Below, in pieces: positions 1 through 7,680 of a stretch of DNA of 64,000 nucleotides. This stretch comes from Ramlibacter sp. WS9 (GTDB taxonomy: Bacteria; Pseudomonadota; Gammaproteobacteria; Burkholderiales; Burkholderiaceae_C): the NCBI RefSeq assembly GCF_003797765.1, contig NZ_RKMB01000002.1, positions 434,001 through 498,000 on the forward strand. Direction: 5' to 3'. The notes beneath the pieces were generated by a model that was not told the origin of the DNA, searched no databases, and saw nothing but the letters and a program-made list of their open reading frames with translations. The translations under genes were made by a program, and so were the position numbers. How positions within the stretch are numbered: position 1 is the first letter of the stretch; each line of letters opens with the position of its first letter.

Positions 1-57
1 CGCAACGGCCAGGAGCCCGGCGCGTGCCGTGCGCGGGAATCGTAGGGGAAGCTTCAT
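1..57 (-). CDS. N-terminus of a probable exported protein (truncated by the window edge)
   Basis: An ATG on the minus strand at 57 opens a frame that runs off the left edge after 19 codons. It reads MKLPLRFPRTARAGLLAVA, a basic start leading into a hydrophobic stretch, which looks like the beginning of a signal peptide. A TACAAT hexamer (72-77, minus strand) lies 14 bases upstream and could be its -10 box. It is divergent from purU. The product cannot be identified from this fragment. Confidence 0.35.
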   Translation of the reverse strand, partial: MKLPLRFPRTARAGLLAVA

Positions 58-100
58 GGGGATGATCGGCGATTGTAATTTTCCCCCTGCTGGCTCCTGC

Positions 101-106
101 GACAAT
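101..106 (+). promoter_or_regulatory. putative -10 box of purU, close to the start codon
   Basis: GACAAT ends 8 bases before the purU ATG at 115. If used as a -10 box, transcription would start at or next to the start codon. No clear -35 box and no Shine-Dalgarno sequence are visible in the short gap. Confidence 0.3.
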
Positions 107-114
107 CCATCCCC

Positions 115-963
115 ATGAATCGCGCCTACATCCTGACCCTTTCCTGCCCCGACCGGCAGGGCATCGTCCACGCCGTTTCGGGCTTCCTGCTGGAGCGCGG
201 CGGCAACATCGAAGAGGCCGCGCAGTACAACGACCACGACACCGGTCTGTTCTTCATGCGCGTGCAGTTCGCGTGCGACCAGCTGACGTTCGAGGACCTG
301 AAAGCGCAGCTGAAGTTCTTCGCCGAACCGCTCAAGATGACGTGGAAGCTGCACGCGACCACGCAGCCGATGCGCACCGTGATCATGGTCAGCAAGGAAG
401 GCCATTGCCTGAACGACCTGCTGTTTCGCTGGAAGAGCGGGCTGCTGCGGCTGGACGTGGCGGCGATCGTCTCCAACCACCGCGAGTTCTACCAACTGGC
501 GGCCAGCTACAACGTCCCTTTCCACCACATCCCGGTCACGGCCGCCACCAAGGCGCAAGCCGAGGCGCGGCAGTTCGAGATCATCGAGGCCGAAGGCGCC
601 GAGCTGGTGGTGCTGGCCCGCTACATGCAGATCCTGTCGGACGACCTGTGCCGAAAGCTCGCCGGCCGCGCGATCAACATCCACCACTCCTTCCTGCCCA
701 GCTTCAAGGGCGCCAAGCCCTATTACCAGGCGCACGACCGCGGCGTGAAGCTGATCGGCGCCACCGCGCACTACGTGACGGCCGACCTCGACGAAGGCCC
801 GATCATCGAGCAGGACGTGGCCCGCGTGGACCACAGCCTGACGGTGGAAGACCTCACGGCCCAGGGCCGCGACACCGAAAGCCAGGTGTTGGCGCGCGCG
901 GTGAAGTGGCACAGCGAGCACCGCGTGCTGATCAACGGGCACAAAACAGTCATCTTCAAGTAG
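115..963 (+). CDS. purU: formyltetrahydrofolate deformylase PurU
   Basis: Hydrolyses 10-formyltetrahydrofolate to formate and tetrahydrofolate, balancing one-carbon pools and feeding formate to purine synthesis. The 282-residue protein has the family's usual length. An N-terminal ACT domain (about residues 5-80, beginning RAYILTLSCPDRQGIVHAVS) is followed by a formyltransferase-fold catalytic domain. The conserved NIHHSFLPSFKGAKPY segment carries the catalytic Asn and His, and GATAHYVTADLDEGPII carries the catalytic Asp region. The start at 115 matches the family N-terminus. A LysR gene follows after 8 bases, so the two are probably co-transcribed. Identification is firm. Confidence 0.96.
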   Translation: MNRAYILTLSCPDRQGIVHAVSGFLLERGGNIEEAAQYNDHDTGLFFMRVQFACDQLTFEDLKAQLKFFAEPLKMTWKLHATTQPMRTVIMVSKEGHCLNDLLFRWKSGLLRLDVAAIVSNHREFYQLAASYNVPFHHIPVTAATKAQAEARQFEIIEAEGAELVVLARYMQILSDDLCRKLAGRAINIHHSFLPSFKGAKPYYQAHDRGVKLIGATAHYVTADLDEGPIIEQDVARVDHSLTVEDLTAQGRDTESQVLARAVKWHSEHRVLINGHKTVIFK

Positions 964-971
964 CGGCCCGC

Positions 972-1841
972 ATGACAGCACGCATCCCGCCGATCCAATG
1001 CCTGCTGACGTTCGAGGCGCTGGCGCGGCTGCGGTCTGTCACATTGGCGGCCGAGGAACTGTGCGTGACCCCCAGCGCGGTCAGCCACCGCGTCAAGCAG
1101 CTGGAACAGATCATCGGCACCAAGCTGTTCGGACGCGCGGATTTTTCGCTGACGACCGACGGCAGCGAGTACCTCGCCCATGTGCGCGAAGGGCTTGCCA
1201 GCCTGGAGCGCTTCCCGGGCAAGGACGGTGCGCAGGGCAAACGCAAGTTGCGCGTCGCGGTCACGCCGACCTTTTCCCGTTCGATCCTGATGCCCCGGCT
1301 ACGCGGCTTCATCGAGGCGTACCCGGAGATCGACCTCACGCTGCAGGTGTCGATCCCGCTATTGGACGTGGTGGCCGAAGACGCCGACCTGATGATCCGC
1401 TACGGCACCGGCCGCTACGCCGATGTCGAGCATGTGTGCCTGATGACGGACGAAGTGACGCCGCTTGCGGCCCCGAGCTACATCCGCGCCAACGGCCCGT
1501 TCGACACCATCGAGGACCTGCTGGCGGCCAAGCTGATCAAGAGCCCTCTGGAGCCCTGGCGCACCTGGTTCCTCGCCCATGGCGTCGATACGGGTGAGCC
1601 GGGCGAAGGCTCGTCGTTCAACGACATCGGCCTGATGTGCGACGCGGCGGCGCAGGGGCTGGGCATCGCGCTGGTGCGGCTGAAACTCGGCCAGCCCTGG
1701 CTGGACAATGGCACGCTGGAACGCATTTCCGAGCGCAATGTCCCGAGCCCGCATGCGCATTACCTGTGCTGGCGTACCGGGACCATGGACCGTTGGGAAT
1801 GCGCCGCGTTTGCGGAGTGGCTCAGGAAGAGCCTGGCCTGA
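972..1841 (+). CDS. LysR-family transcriptional regulator (GcvA-like)
   Basis: A 289-residue DNA-binding regulator. The N-terminal winged helix-turn-helix spans about residues 8-65, with the recognition region TPSAVSHRVKQLE and the following GTKLFGR typical of LysR proteins. A periplasmic-binding-type effector domain fills the rest. The N-terminus resembles the GcvA subgroup, which regulates glycine cleavage in enterobacteria. It starts 8 bases after the purU stop in the same direction, which suggests joint transcription and perhaps a role in one-carbon or amino-acid metabolism. That link is inference: LysR genes usually sit divergent from their targets. The ATG at 972 gives the standard family N-terminus. 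Confidence 0.88.
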   Translation: MTARIPPIQCLLTFEALARLRSVTLAAEELCVTPSAVSHRVKQLEQIIGTKLFGRADFSLTTDGSEYLAHVREGLASLERFPGKDGAQGKRKLRVAVTPTFSRSILMPRLRGFIEAYPEIDLTLQVSIPLLDVVAEDADLMIRYGTGRYADVEHVCLMTDEVTPLAAPSYIRANGPFDTIEDLLAAKLIKSPLEPWRTWFLAHGVDTGEPGEGSSFNDIGLMCDAAAQGLGIALVRLKLGQPWLDNGTLERISERNVPSPHAHYLCWRTGTMDRWECAAFAEWLRKSLA

Positions 1842-1926
1842 GTTCCTCCGACTGGGGGATGTGGGGTCGGCCCTAAAATGTTACAAGGCGTGCGTAGCCC
1901 TCGCCGGCTGCTTGTAGGAGTGGATT

Positions 1927-2742
1927 TTGGTTTCCTGGCGGATCAAGCCTGACATCGTTGTGCTGCTGGCGCTCGCGCTTGCGCTCGTGCTGTGGACGGC
2001 ACGCGCCTATCCACTGCTTTCCGTAGCGCTTGTACTCGCCTCGCTGGCGCTGAGCGGCGCCTGCCTGTGGTCGTCCCGGACCTTGCTCGGCACACGCGCT
2101 GCATGGATCTTCCTGGCCACCGCGGTGGTGCTGGGTTGGCTGGCCGAGCAATGCGGCGCCACGCTTGGCTGGTTCTTCGGCAGCTACCACTACACCGAGG
2201 TGCTGGGACCGCGGCTGGGCGCGGTGCCCCTGGCGATCCCGCTGATGTGGTTCGGGCTTTGCTACGTCGGCTTCCTCATGGCCTGCCTGGTCCTGTGGCG
2301 CCAGCCGGTGCCGCCGGCTTCGGGCTGGAAGGCCGGCGCGCTGGCCGCCTTGCTGGCAGCCATGATCGTCACCGCTTTCGACCTGGGCGCCGACCCGTAC
2401 TTCGTGTACGTGCTCAAGGCCTGGATCATGACGGAGAAGGACGGCGGCTGGTTCGGCGAGACTGTGAAAGGATTCGAGGGCTGGATGATCGTGAGCTTCA
2501 CCATCGTCGTGTTGTTTCAGGCCATCGCCCGGCCACAGGCGGGGGTGGTGGCTGGCGCGCAAGCGCGGCGCGCGGCGATCGTTCCCATCCTCGTCTACGC
2601 CGGCCTGTTGGTGTTCCAGGTCGCGCTGACGCAGCCGGTGGCGCTGCGCATCATCGCGTTCTACGCCATGGGCATCCCCTGCGTGATCGCCTTGATGGCC
2701 TGGTCGCAGTGGGCCCGGCAGCTTCCCGGAGGCTCAGCATGA
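1927..2742 (+). CDS. CruF-like carotenoid biosynthesis membrane protein (DUF422)
   Basis: A 271-residue polytopic membrane protein with about seven hydrophobic segments. It matches the carotenoid-biosynthesis/DUF422 family, which includes bacterioruberin and gamma-carotenoid 1',2'-hydratases (CruF). The family-type segment is EQCGATLGWFFGSYHYTE, followed by GPRLGAVPLAIPLMWFGLCY, with an acidic ALLAAMIVTAFDLGADPY segment in a later helix. The start is a TTG at 1927, chosen because GTAGGAG (1914-1920) lies six bases upstream. Its stop overlaps the ATG of the next gene (2739), so translation is probably coupled. No phytoene synthase or desaturase lies in the window, so the real substrate may be another isoprenoid. 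Family assignment is good; the exact reaction is unknown. Confidence 0.8.
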   Translation: MVSWRIKPDIVVLLALALALVLWTARAYPLLSVALVLASLALSGACLWSSRTLLGTRAAWIFLATAVVLGWLAEQCGATLGWFFGSYHYTEVLGPRLGAVPLAIPLMWFGLCYVGFLMACLVLWRQPVPPASGWKAGALAALLAAMIVTAFDLGADPYFVYVLKAWIMTEKDGGWFGETVKGFEGWMIVSFTIVVLFQAIARPQAGVVAGAQARRAAIVPILVYAGLLVFQVALTQPVALRIIAFYAMGIPCVIALMAWSQWARQLPGGSA

Positions 2743-4109
2743 GGAGCGCGCAAGCTGATTGGAGTGCCATGGCGCGCGAGGCCGATCCTTTGGCCGACCG
2801 GACCGTGGCTGCCATCGTTGGCCCGTGGTCCGGCGCCACGGGTGCCACGGGGCCGGGCATGGCCCGGTTGGGCCAGGCCACGCGACTGATGGCGGGCTGG
2901 ACCACCAACGGCAACCTGGCCTCGTGGGCGCCGGCGCCTGGTTCTGCCGATGCCGACGTGGTGGCGGCCCTGCGCGCCTACATCGACGAAGGCAGCCGGC
3001 TGCCCGAATGGACCCGTCCGGCGGACGTCGAGCGGGCCGAAACTGTCTTCATGGACTATGGCCCGCTGTCATGCGTGCTGCTGTTTTGCGCGAGCCTGCC
3101 GGAGTGCTACGTGCTGCCGCAGCTTTCGGAAGTGCTGCACGTGGCCGGGCAGCTGGAAGCCCACACCGAACACCGGATCCGCCAGACCGCCGCGATGGTG
3201 TTCCCGGTGATGATGAAGGACGGCCTCACTGGTGCCTCCGGTGGTGGCATCGCGACGGTGCTCAAGGTCCGCCTCATCCACGCCACCATCCGCCACCTGA
3301 TCCTGCGCGGCTCGCCGCGGGAAGCAAGCGGCCGCATTGAACCATCGGCGCCCGTCAAACCGGATGCCAACCTGTACCGGGCGTTGCTCGCCCACGGCTG
3401 GGACGTGCCCCGGCAAGGGGTACCCTGCAGCCAGCTGGAGCTGGCATACACCCTGCTGACGTTCGGCTATGTGTTTCTGCGGGGCATGCGCACGCTGGGC
3501 CTGCCTCTGACCAGGGAAGAGGAGGAAGCAACGCTGCATGCCTGGAACGTCGCGGGCCATGTGCTGGGCATCCGCGACGAGCTGATGGCTCACACCATGG
3601 AAGAAGCCGCGGCGATGTTCGAGGGCCTGCAGGCGACGGCGCGCGCCGACCCGTCCAAGCCGGACGTGCGGCCCGGCCTGGGCCGCGCGCTGATGGACAC
3701 CATGGCACGCTCGATCCGGCTGCCCGTGATCCGCCACTTGCCGGTGCCGCTGACGCGCTGGCTGGTCGGGCCCGACACGGCGCGCGAGATTGGTGCCGAC
3801 GAGCGAGTGGGCTTGCTGACCTGGGTCACCTTCCGCGTCGCGCTGGCCGCGGTGCGGCTGGTCGACGGCGTGGTGCGGCTGGTGCTGCCGCGGTTCTCGC
3901 TGGCGCGCATGTTCACCCGGATCGTCGGTTACCACCTGCTGACCCGCTTCCTGCTGGACCAGACCCGCCCGCTGGCCCTGCCGGACGAACTGCTGCAGCC
4001 GATGCACGGTGCGGTGGCGCAATGGCACCACGACGCCCAGGCGCCCGGATGGGTGAACCGGATGGAAGACCGCCTGACGACCACAGGCCGATGGAGTCCC
4101 GTGCCGTGA
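2739..4109 (+). CDS. MpaB/latex-clearing-protein-like heme oxygenase homologue (DUF2236)
   Basis: A 456-residue protein of the oxygenase MpaB/DUF2236 family, whose best-studied members are heme b latex clearing proteins (Lcp) that cleave polyisoprene. Arg146 and Thr150 form the RxxxT pair seen in Lcp. His181 and His186, in VRLIHATIRHLIL, have the same five-residue spacing as the Lcp heme-region histidines, about 35 residues after the Arg. There is no obvious signal peptide or Tat motif, so it is probably cytoplasmic, unlike secreted Lcp. The ATG at 2739 overlaps the stop of the upstream CruF-like gene, with GGAGG just before it. Its own stop (4107-4109) overlaps the GTG of the next gene. The substrate is unknown; an isoprenoid is a guess from context. 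Confidence 0.78.
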   Translation: MRSAQADWSAMAREADPLADRTVAAIVGPWSGATGATGPGMARLGQATRLMAGWTTNGNLASWAPAPGSADADVVAALRAYIDEGSRLPEWTRPADVERAETVFMDYGPLSCVLLFCASLPECYVLPQLSEVLHVAGQLEAHTEHRIRQTAAMVFPVMMKDGLTGASGGGIATVLKVRLIHATIRHLILRGSPREASGRIEPSAPVKPDANLYRALLAHGWDVPRQGVPCSQLELAYTLLTFGYVFLRGMRTLGLPLTREEEEATLHAWNVAGHVLGIRDELMAHTMEEAAAMFEGLQATARADPSKPDVRPGLGRALMDTMARSIRLPVIRHLPVPLTRWLVGPDTAREIGADERVGLLTWVTFRVALAAVRLVDGVVRLVLPRFSLARMFTRIVGYHLLTRFLLDQTRPLALPDELLQPMHGAVAQWHHDAQAPGWVNRMEDRLTTTGRWSPVP

Positions 4110-5875
4110 GCACCCACACGCACCGGCCCGTCATGCTGCGCTGGCTGCTGCGGCTGGCCGCACTGGCCGCCCTGGTGGCATTGACCGCGTTGCGGCCTGC
4201 CTGGGCAATCGACGGCGAATTCGACATCACGCTGCAAAGCCGGTATTTCATCGACGAGTCGGGCCAGATGTCGATCCAGGAGATCACGTCCGGCAACGGC
4301 GTGAAGCTGCAGGCCATGGAGCGGCACCGGTCCTTTTCCCTGGGTACCGGCGCGCTGTGGATGCGGCTGGAGGTGCCCACGCTCGACGCGTCGCGGCGCT
4401 GGTACCTGCTGCTGTCGGGGGCAGGGGTCGTCAACCGCGCCAGCCTGTTCTCGCAGGGTGCCGACGGGCTCTGGCAGGAGCAGCGGGCCGGCGACCATGT
4501 GCCGGTCGCGCAATGGTCGCACCCGAACCACTCGCCGCTGTTCGAGATGCAGGCCAAGCCGACCGGCCAGGTCTGGCTGCGGCTGGAGAACCGGCCGGCC
4601 CCCGCCAGCCCGTTCCTGCAGCTGATGACCGAAGACAGCCTGGAGTTCAAGCGCCAGTGGACCTACCTGTTGATAGGCGGTTATCTGGGGTTCGGCTTGC
4701 TGGTCTTCGTGGTGGGATTCATCCACGCCCGCCTGTATGGCGACCCGGTGTTCGATGCGTACTGCATGTACGTGGCCTGCATGCTGGCGTTCCAGCTGGC
4801 CTTCACCGGGCTGGGCGGGCTGTTCCTGTGGCCGCACTGGGCCTGGTTCAACGATGCGGCGCCGGCTCAGTTCATGCTGCTGATGACCGGCTCGGGCATC
4901 TGGTTCATCCGGCAGGCCACGGCGCTGCCGCGCCACAGCCAGCGGGTGGACCGCGCGGTAGTGGGCTTCTCCCTGTTCGGCCTTGCCTTCCCGGTGTTCT
5001 ACATCGTCTTCACCGGTCCTGTCGCCTACACCATCCTCAACGTCTATGGCCTCGCGTCGGTGGTGCTCAGCGTGTCGCTGTGCCTTTGGACCTGGCGCAA
5101 GGGCGAACGGTACTCGGGCTGGCTGTTCCTGGGTTTCCTGCCGATCCACCTGAGCTACCCGTTCCCGGCGCTGCGGGCCGCCGGCGTGCTGCCCGACAGC
5201 TGGGCCACGCAGTACGCCGTGCTGATTGGTTCTGCCATCGAGATCCCCCTGCTGCTGTACATCCTGCATTGGCGGGCCAAGGACTTCAGCGAGACCCATG
5301 CACGGCTGCGCGCGCTGGACAGCACCGACCCGCTGACCGGGCTCACGGTCACGCCCGTGCTGCGCCTACGCCTGCGCGATGCGCTGCGCCGTGCACGGCG
5401 CCTGGGCCACCGCTGCGCCATCTTGCTGGTCGACCTGTCCAACTATGGCGACATCGTCGCGCGCCAGGGGCGCGAGTCCGGGGACCGCGCGCTGGTGATT
5501 GCAGCCTCGCGCCTGTGCCAGGTGGTGCGCGAAGTAGACACAGTTTGCCGGGTGTCCGACACCCGCTTCGCCATCCTCACCGAAGGGCCGCAGCCCGACG
5601 ATGCGCGCCGCGCGCTGGCGCAGCACATCGTGGCGCGCGGCCTGGAGCGGGTGCACCAGCTGCCCGCGGACCTGAGCCTGCGCTTTCGCGTGGTGTCGGC
5701 AGGCGCCCCGGACGGCGCCATCGAGCTCGCACCCGAAGGCGACGTCGACGAACAGCGCCTGATGCAGCGCCTGAACTGGGCGCTGGACCGCCTGCTCGAA
5801 GACCCGAAGAAGGTGGTTCATCACCTCGAGCCTCACACGGTGGACAACGACCAGACGACGCCCGCGCCGGCCTGA
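4106..5875 (+). CDS. 7TM sensor protein with degenerate GGDEF domain
   Basis: A 589-residue membrane sensor. The parts in order are a signal peptide (ending near AWA, residue 34), a periplasmic 7TMR-DISMED2-like domain (about 35-185), a seven-helix membrane region (about 190-400) and a GGDEF-type domain (about 405-565) that begins with the usual DPLTGL. The active-site motif is degenerate: the GGDEF position reads SDTRF, so diguanylate cyclase activity is unlikely. I chose the GTG at 4106 because it overlaps the previous stop and has GGAG nine bases upstream; an in-frame ATG at 4091 is possible. It forms a coupled set with the two genes before it and may sense or regulate their product. The partner of the dead domain is unknown. 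Confidence 0.75.
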   Translation: MSTHTHRPVMLRWLLRLAALAALVALTALRPAWAIDGEFDITLQSRYFIDESGQMSIQEITSGNGVKLQAMERHRSFSLGTGALWMRLEVPTLDASRRWYLLLSGAGVVNRASLFSQGADGLWQEQRAGDHVPVAQWSHPNHSPLFEMQAKPTGQVWLRLENRPAPASPFLQLMTEDSLEFKRQWTYLLIGGYLGFGLLVFVVGFIHARLYGDPVFDAYCMYVACMLAFQLAFTGLGGLFLWPHWAWFNDAAPAQFMLLMTGSGIWFIRQATALPRHSQRVDRAVVGFSLFGLAFPVFYIVFTGPVAYTILNVYGLASVVLSVSLCLWTWRKGERYSGWLFLGFLPIHLSYPFPALRAAGVLPDSWATQYAVLIGSAIEIPLLLYILHWRAKDFSETHARLRALDSTDPLTGLTVTPVLRLRLRDALRRARRLGHRCAILLVDLSNYGDIVARQGRESGDRALVIAASRLCQVVREVDTVCRVSDTRFAILTEGPQPDDARRALAQHIVARGLERVHQLPADLSLRFRVVSAGAPDGAIELAPEGDVDEQRLMQRLNWALDRLLEDPKKVVHHLEPHTVDNDQTTPAPA

Positions 5876-5880
5876 ATGAC

Positions 5881-5947
5881 CCTCACGCTCACTGCGTTCG
5901 CTGCCCCCGAGGGGGCGCAGCCCACCTTGGGAGCGGCCCAGCGAGGG
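5881..5947 (-). repeat. intergenic GC-rich repeat, copy A
   Basis: One of three related copies of about 60-70 bases in the window, inverted relative to copies B and C. Its core is a GCCCCC/GGGGGC hairpin (around 5903-5916) next to an AGCGAACGCAGTGAGCGTG-like arm, read on the minus strand. It begins five bases after the stop of the 7TM-GGDEF gene and could act as a terminator. Confidence 0.7.
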
Positions 5948-6011
5948 TTTGCGGCGCACAATTTCATCCGCCGCTGAAAAATTCTTCAGCCCGCCGGCGG
6001 CCCGCGCGGCC

Positions 6012-6017
6012 TACATT
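6012..6017 (+). promoter_or_regulatory. putative -10 box before the small ORF upstream of glcD
   Basis: TACATT ends six bases before the ATG at 6024. The arrangement matches other -10-like boxes close to start codons in this window and suggests a leaderless transcript covering the mini-ORF and glcD. Confidence 0.35.
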
Positions 6018-6023
6018 GGCGGC

Positions 6024-6148
6024 ATGAAGATCACCGAACTGCAAAGCTGCTGGGCACACATGGGCTGGCCAGCATGGCGGACGTCGAAGGCGTGACCGCC
6101 AGCGGAGTAGAGTTCGACGAATCCGCTGTTGCGAAGTACGCCGCATGA
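6024..6148 (+). pseudogene. small ORF broken by an apparent one-base frameshift, overlapping glcD
   Basis: The ATG at 6024 opens a frame that reads MKITELQ and then leaves a coding-like pattern and stops at 6095. In another frame the same stretch continues as KLLGTHGLASMADVEGVTAS and on to a TGA at 6146-6148, which overlaps the glcD ATG. Adding one A to the AAA run near 6043-6045 would join them into a hydrophilic protein of about 41 residues. I do not recognise the product. It could be a decayed gene, a sequencing error in the A run, or a frameshift site. The 24-residue part from the internal ATG (MADVEG...) could still be translated. Confidence 0.4.
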
Positions 6149-7638
6149 ACGCCCCGCCCGATCCTCAACTCGCCGAACGCGCCGACCGCCAGGCTCAGGT
6201 GGTGCGTGCGCTCGAAGCCGTGCTGCCGGCCCACGCACTGCTCTGGCAGCGCGAGGACACCACGCCCTACGAGTGCGACGGCTTGACAGCGTATCGCCAG
6301 CGGCCGCTGGTGGTCGTGCTGCCGGAGACCGAGGCACAGGTCCAGGCCGTGCTGCGCGCCTGCCATGCGCTCGACGTGCCGGTGGTGGCGCGTGGCGCAG
6401 GCACCGGGCTGTCGGGTGGCGCGATGCCGCATGCCTTGGGTGTGACCCTGTCGCTCGCGAAGTTCAACCGCGTAGTCAAGCTCGATGCGGTCGCGCGCAC
6501 GGCCGTCGTCCAGTGCGGCGTGCGCAATCTCGCCATCAGCGAGGCCGCCGCGCCGCACGGCCTGTACTACGCGCCCGATCCGTCCAGCCAGATCGCCTGC
6601 ACCATCGGCGGCAACATCGCGGAGAACTCCGGCGGCGTGCACTGCCTGAAGTACGGCCTGACGCTGCACAACGTCATGAAGGTGCGCGGCTTCACCGCCG
6701 CGGGCGAGCCGGTGGAGTTCGGCAGCGCGGCGCTGGACTGCGCCGGGCTCGACCTGCTCAGCGTCGTCATCGGCAGCGAGGGCATGCTGGCCGTGGCCGT
6801 CGAGGTGACGGTGAAGCTGGTGCCCAAGCCGATGCTGGCGCGCTGCATCATGGCCAGCTTCGATGACGTGCGCAAAGCCGGCGACGCGGTAGCAGCCGTC
6901 ATCGCCGCGGGCATCATTCCGGCCGGGCTGGAGATGATGGACAAGCCGATGACGGCGGCCGTGGAAGATTTCGTGCATGCCGGCTACGACCTCAGCGCGG
7001 AGGCCATCCTGCTGTGCGAGAGCGACGGCACGCCCGAAGAGGTGGAAGAAGAGATCGGCCGCATGAGCGAGGTGCTGCGCGCGGCGGGTGCCACGGCCAT
7101 TGCTGTCAGCCGAGACGAGGCCGAGCGGCTGCGCTTCTGGAGCGGTCGCAAGAACGCCTTCCCCGCTTCGGGTCGCATGAGTCCCGACTACATGTGCATG
7201 GACTCGACCATCCCGCGCAAGCGGCTGGCCGACATCCTGCTGGCGATCCAAGAGATGGAGAAAAAATACAAACTGCGCTGCGCCAACGTGTTCCACGCGG
7301 GTGACGGCAACCTGCACCCGCTGATCCTCTTCGATGCGAACGACCCCGACCAGCTGCACCGCTGCGAGCTGTTCGGCGCCGACATCCTGGAGACCAGCGT
7401 CGCGATGGGCGGCACCGTGACGGGCGAGCACGGCGTCGGCGTGGAAAAGCTCAACTCGATGTGCGTGCAGTTCAGTGCGGCGGAGTGCGAGCAGATGTTC
7501 GCACTCAAGCGCGCCTTCGATCCCAAGGGGCTGCTCAACCCCGGCAAGGTGATCCCCACGCTCAACCGCTGCGCGGAGTACGGAAAGATGCTGGTGCGCG
7601 GCGGCCGGATCTCGCACCCGGACCTGCCGCGGTTCTGA
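6145..7638 (+). CDS. glcD: FAD-linked glycolate/2-hydroxyacid oxidase subunit GlcD-like
   Basis: A 497-residue flavoprotein, the length of E. coli GlcD (499). The FAD-binding type-4 domain (about residues 55-230) contains VVARGAGTGLSGGAM and CTIGGNIAENSGGVHCLKYG, the pyrophosphate-binding signatures of the vanillyl-alcohol-oxidase fold. The C-terminal domain contains NVFHAGDGNLHPLI and TGEHGVGVEK, typical of GlcD and D-lactate dehydrogenases. It would oxidise glycolate or a related 2-hydroxyacid. The partners glcE and glcF are not downstream, where a convergent adhesin gene lies, so a lone D-2-hydroxyacid dehydrogenase role is also possible. The ATG at 6145 overlaps the stop of the mini-ORF. 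Confidence 0.88.
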   Translation: MNAPPDPQLAERADRQAQVVRALEAVLPAHALLWQREDTTPYECDGLTAYRQRPLVVVLPETEAQVQAVLRACHALDVPVVARGAGTGLSGGAMPHALGVTLSLAKFNRVVKLDAVARTAVVQCGVRNLAISEAAAPHGLYYAPDPSSQIACTIGGNIAENSGGVHCLKYGLTLHNVMKVRGFTAAGEPVEFGSAALDCAGLDLLSVVIGSEGMLAVAVEVTVKLVPKPMLARCIMASFDDVRKAGDAVAAVIAAGIIPAGLEMMDKPMTAAVEDFVHAGYDLSAEAILLCESDGTPEEVEEEIGRMSEVLRAAGATAIAVSRDEAERLRFWSGRKNAFPASGRMSPDYMCMDSTIPRKRLADILLAIQEMEKKYKLRCANVFHAGDGNLHPLILFDANDPDQLHRCELFGADILETSVAMGGTVTGEHGVGVEKLNSMCVQFSAAECEQMFALKRAFDPKGLLNPGKVIPTLNRCAEYGKMLVRGGRISHPDLPRF

Positions 7639-7680
7639 ACCTGCCGCCAGCGGCCAGCGCGCTGGAGCCCGGCGGGCGCG

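Noticed and set aside
4022..4105. Earlier start (4022) for the 7TM-GGDEF gene
   Set aside because: It would overlap the oxygenase gene by 88 bases and place non-signal residues before a good signal peptide; the GTG at 4106 has a ribosome-binding site.
3929..5299. 456-residue minus-strand frame
   Set aside because: It is antisense to the 7TM-GGDEF gene; it is Gln/His/Arg-rich, which is typical of shadow frames in GC-rich DNA.
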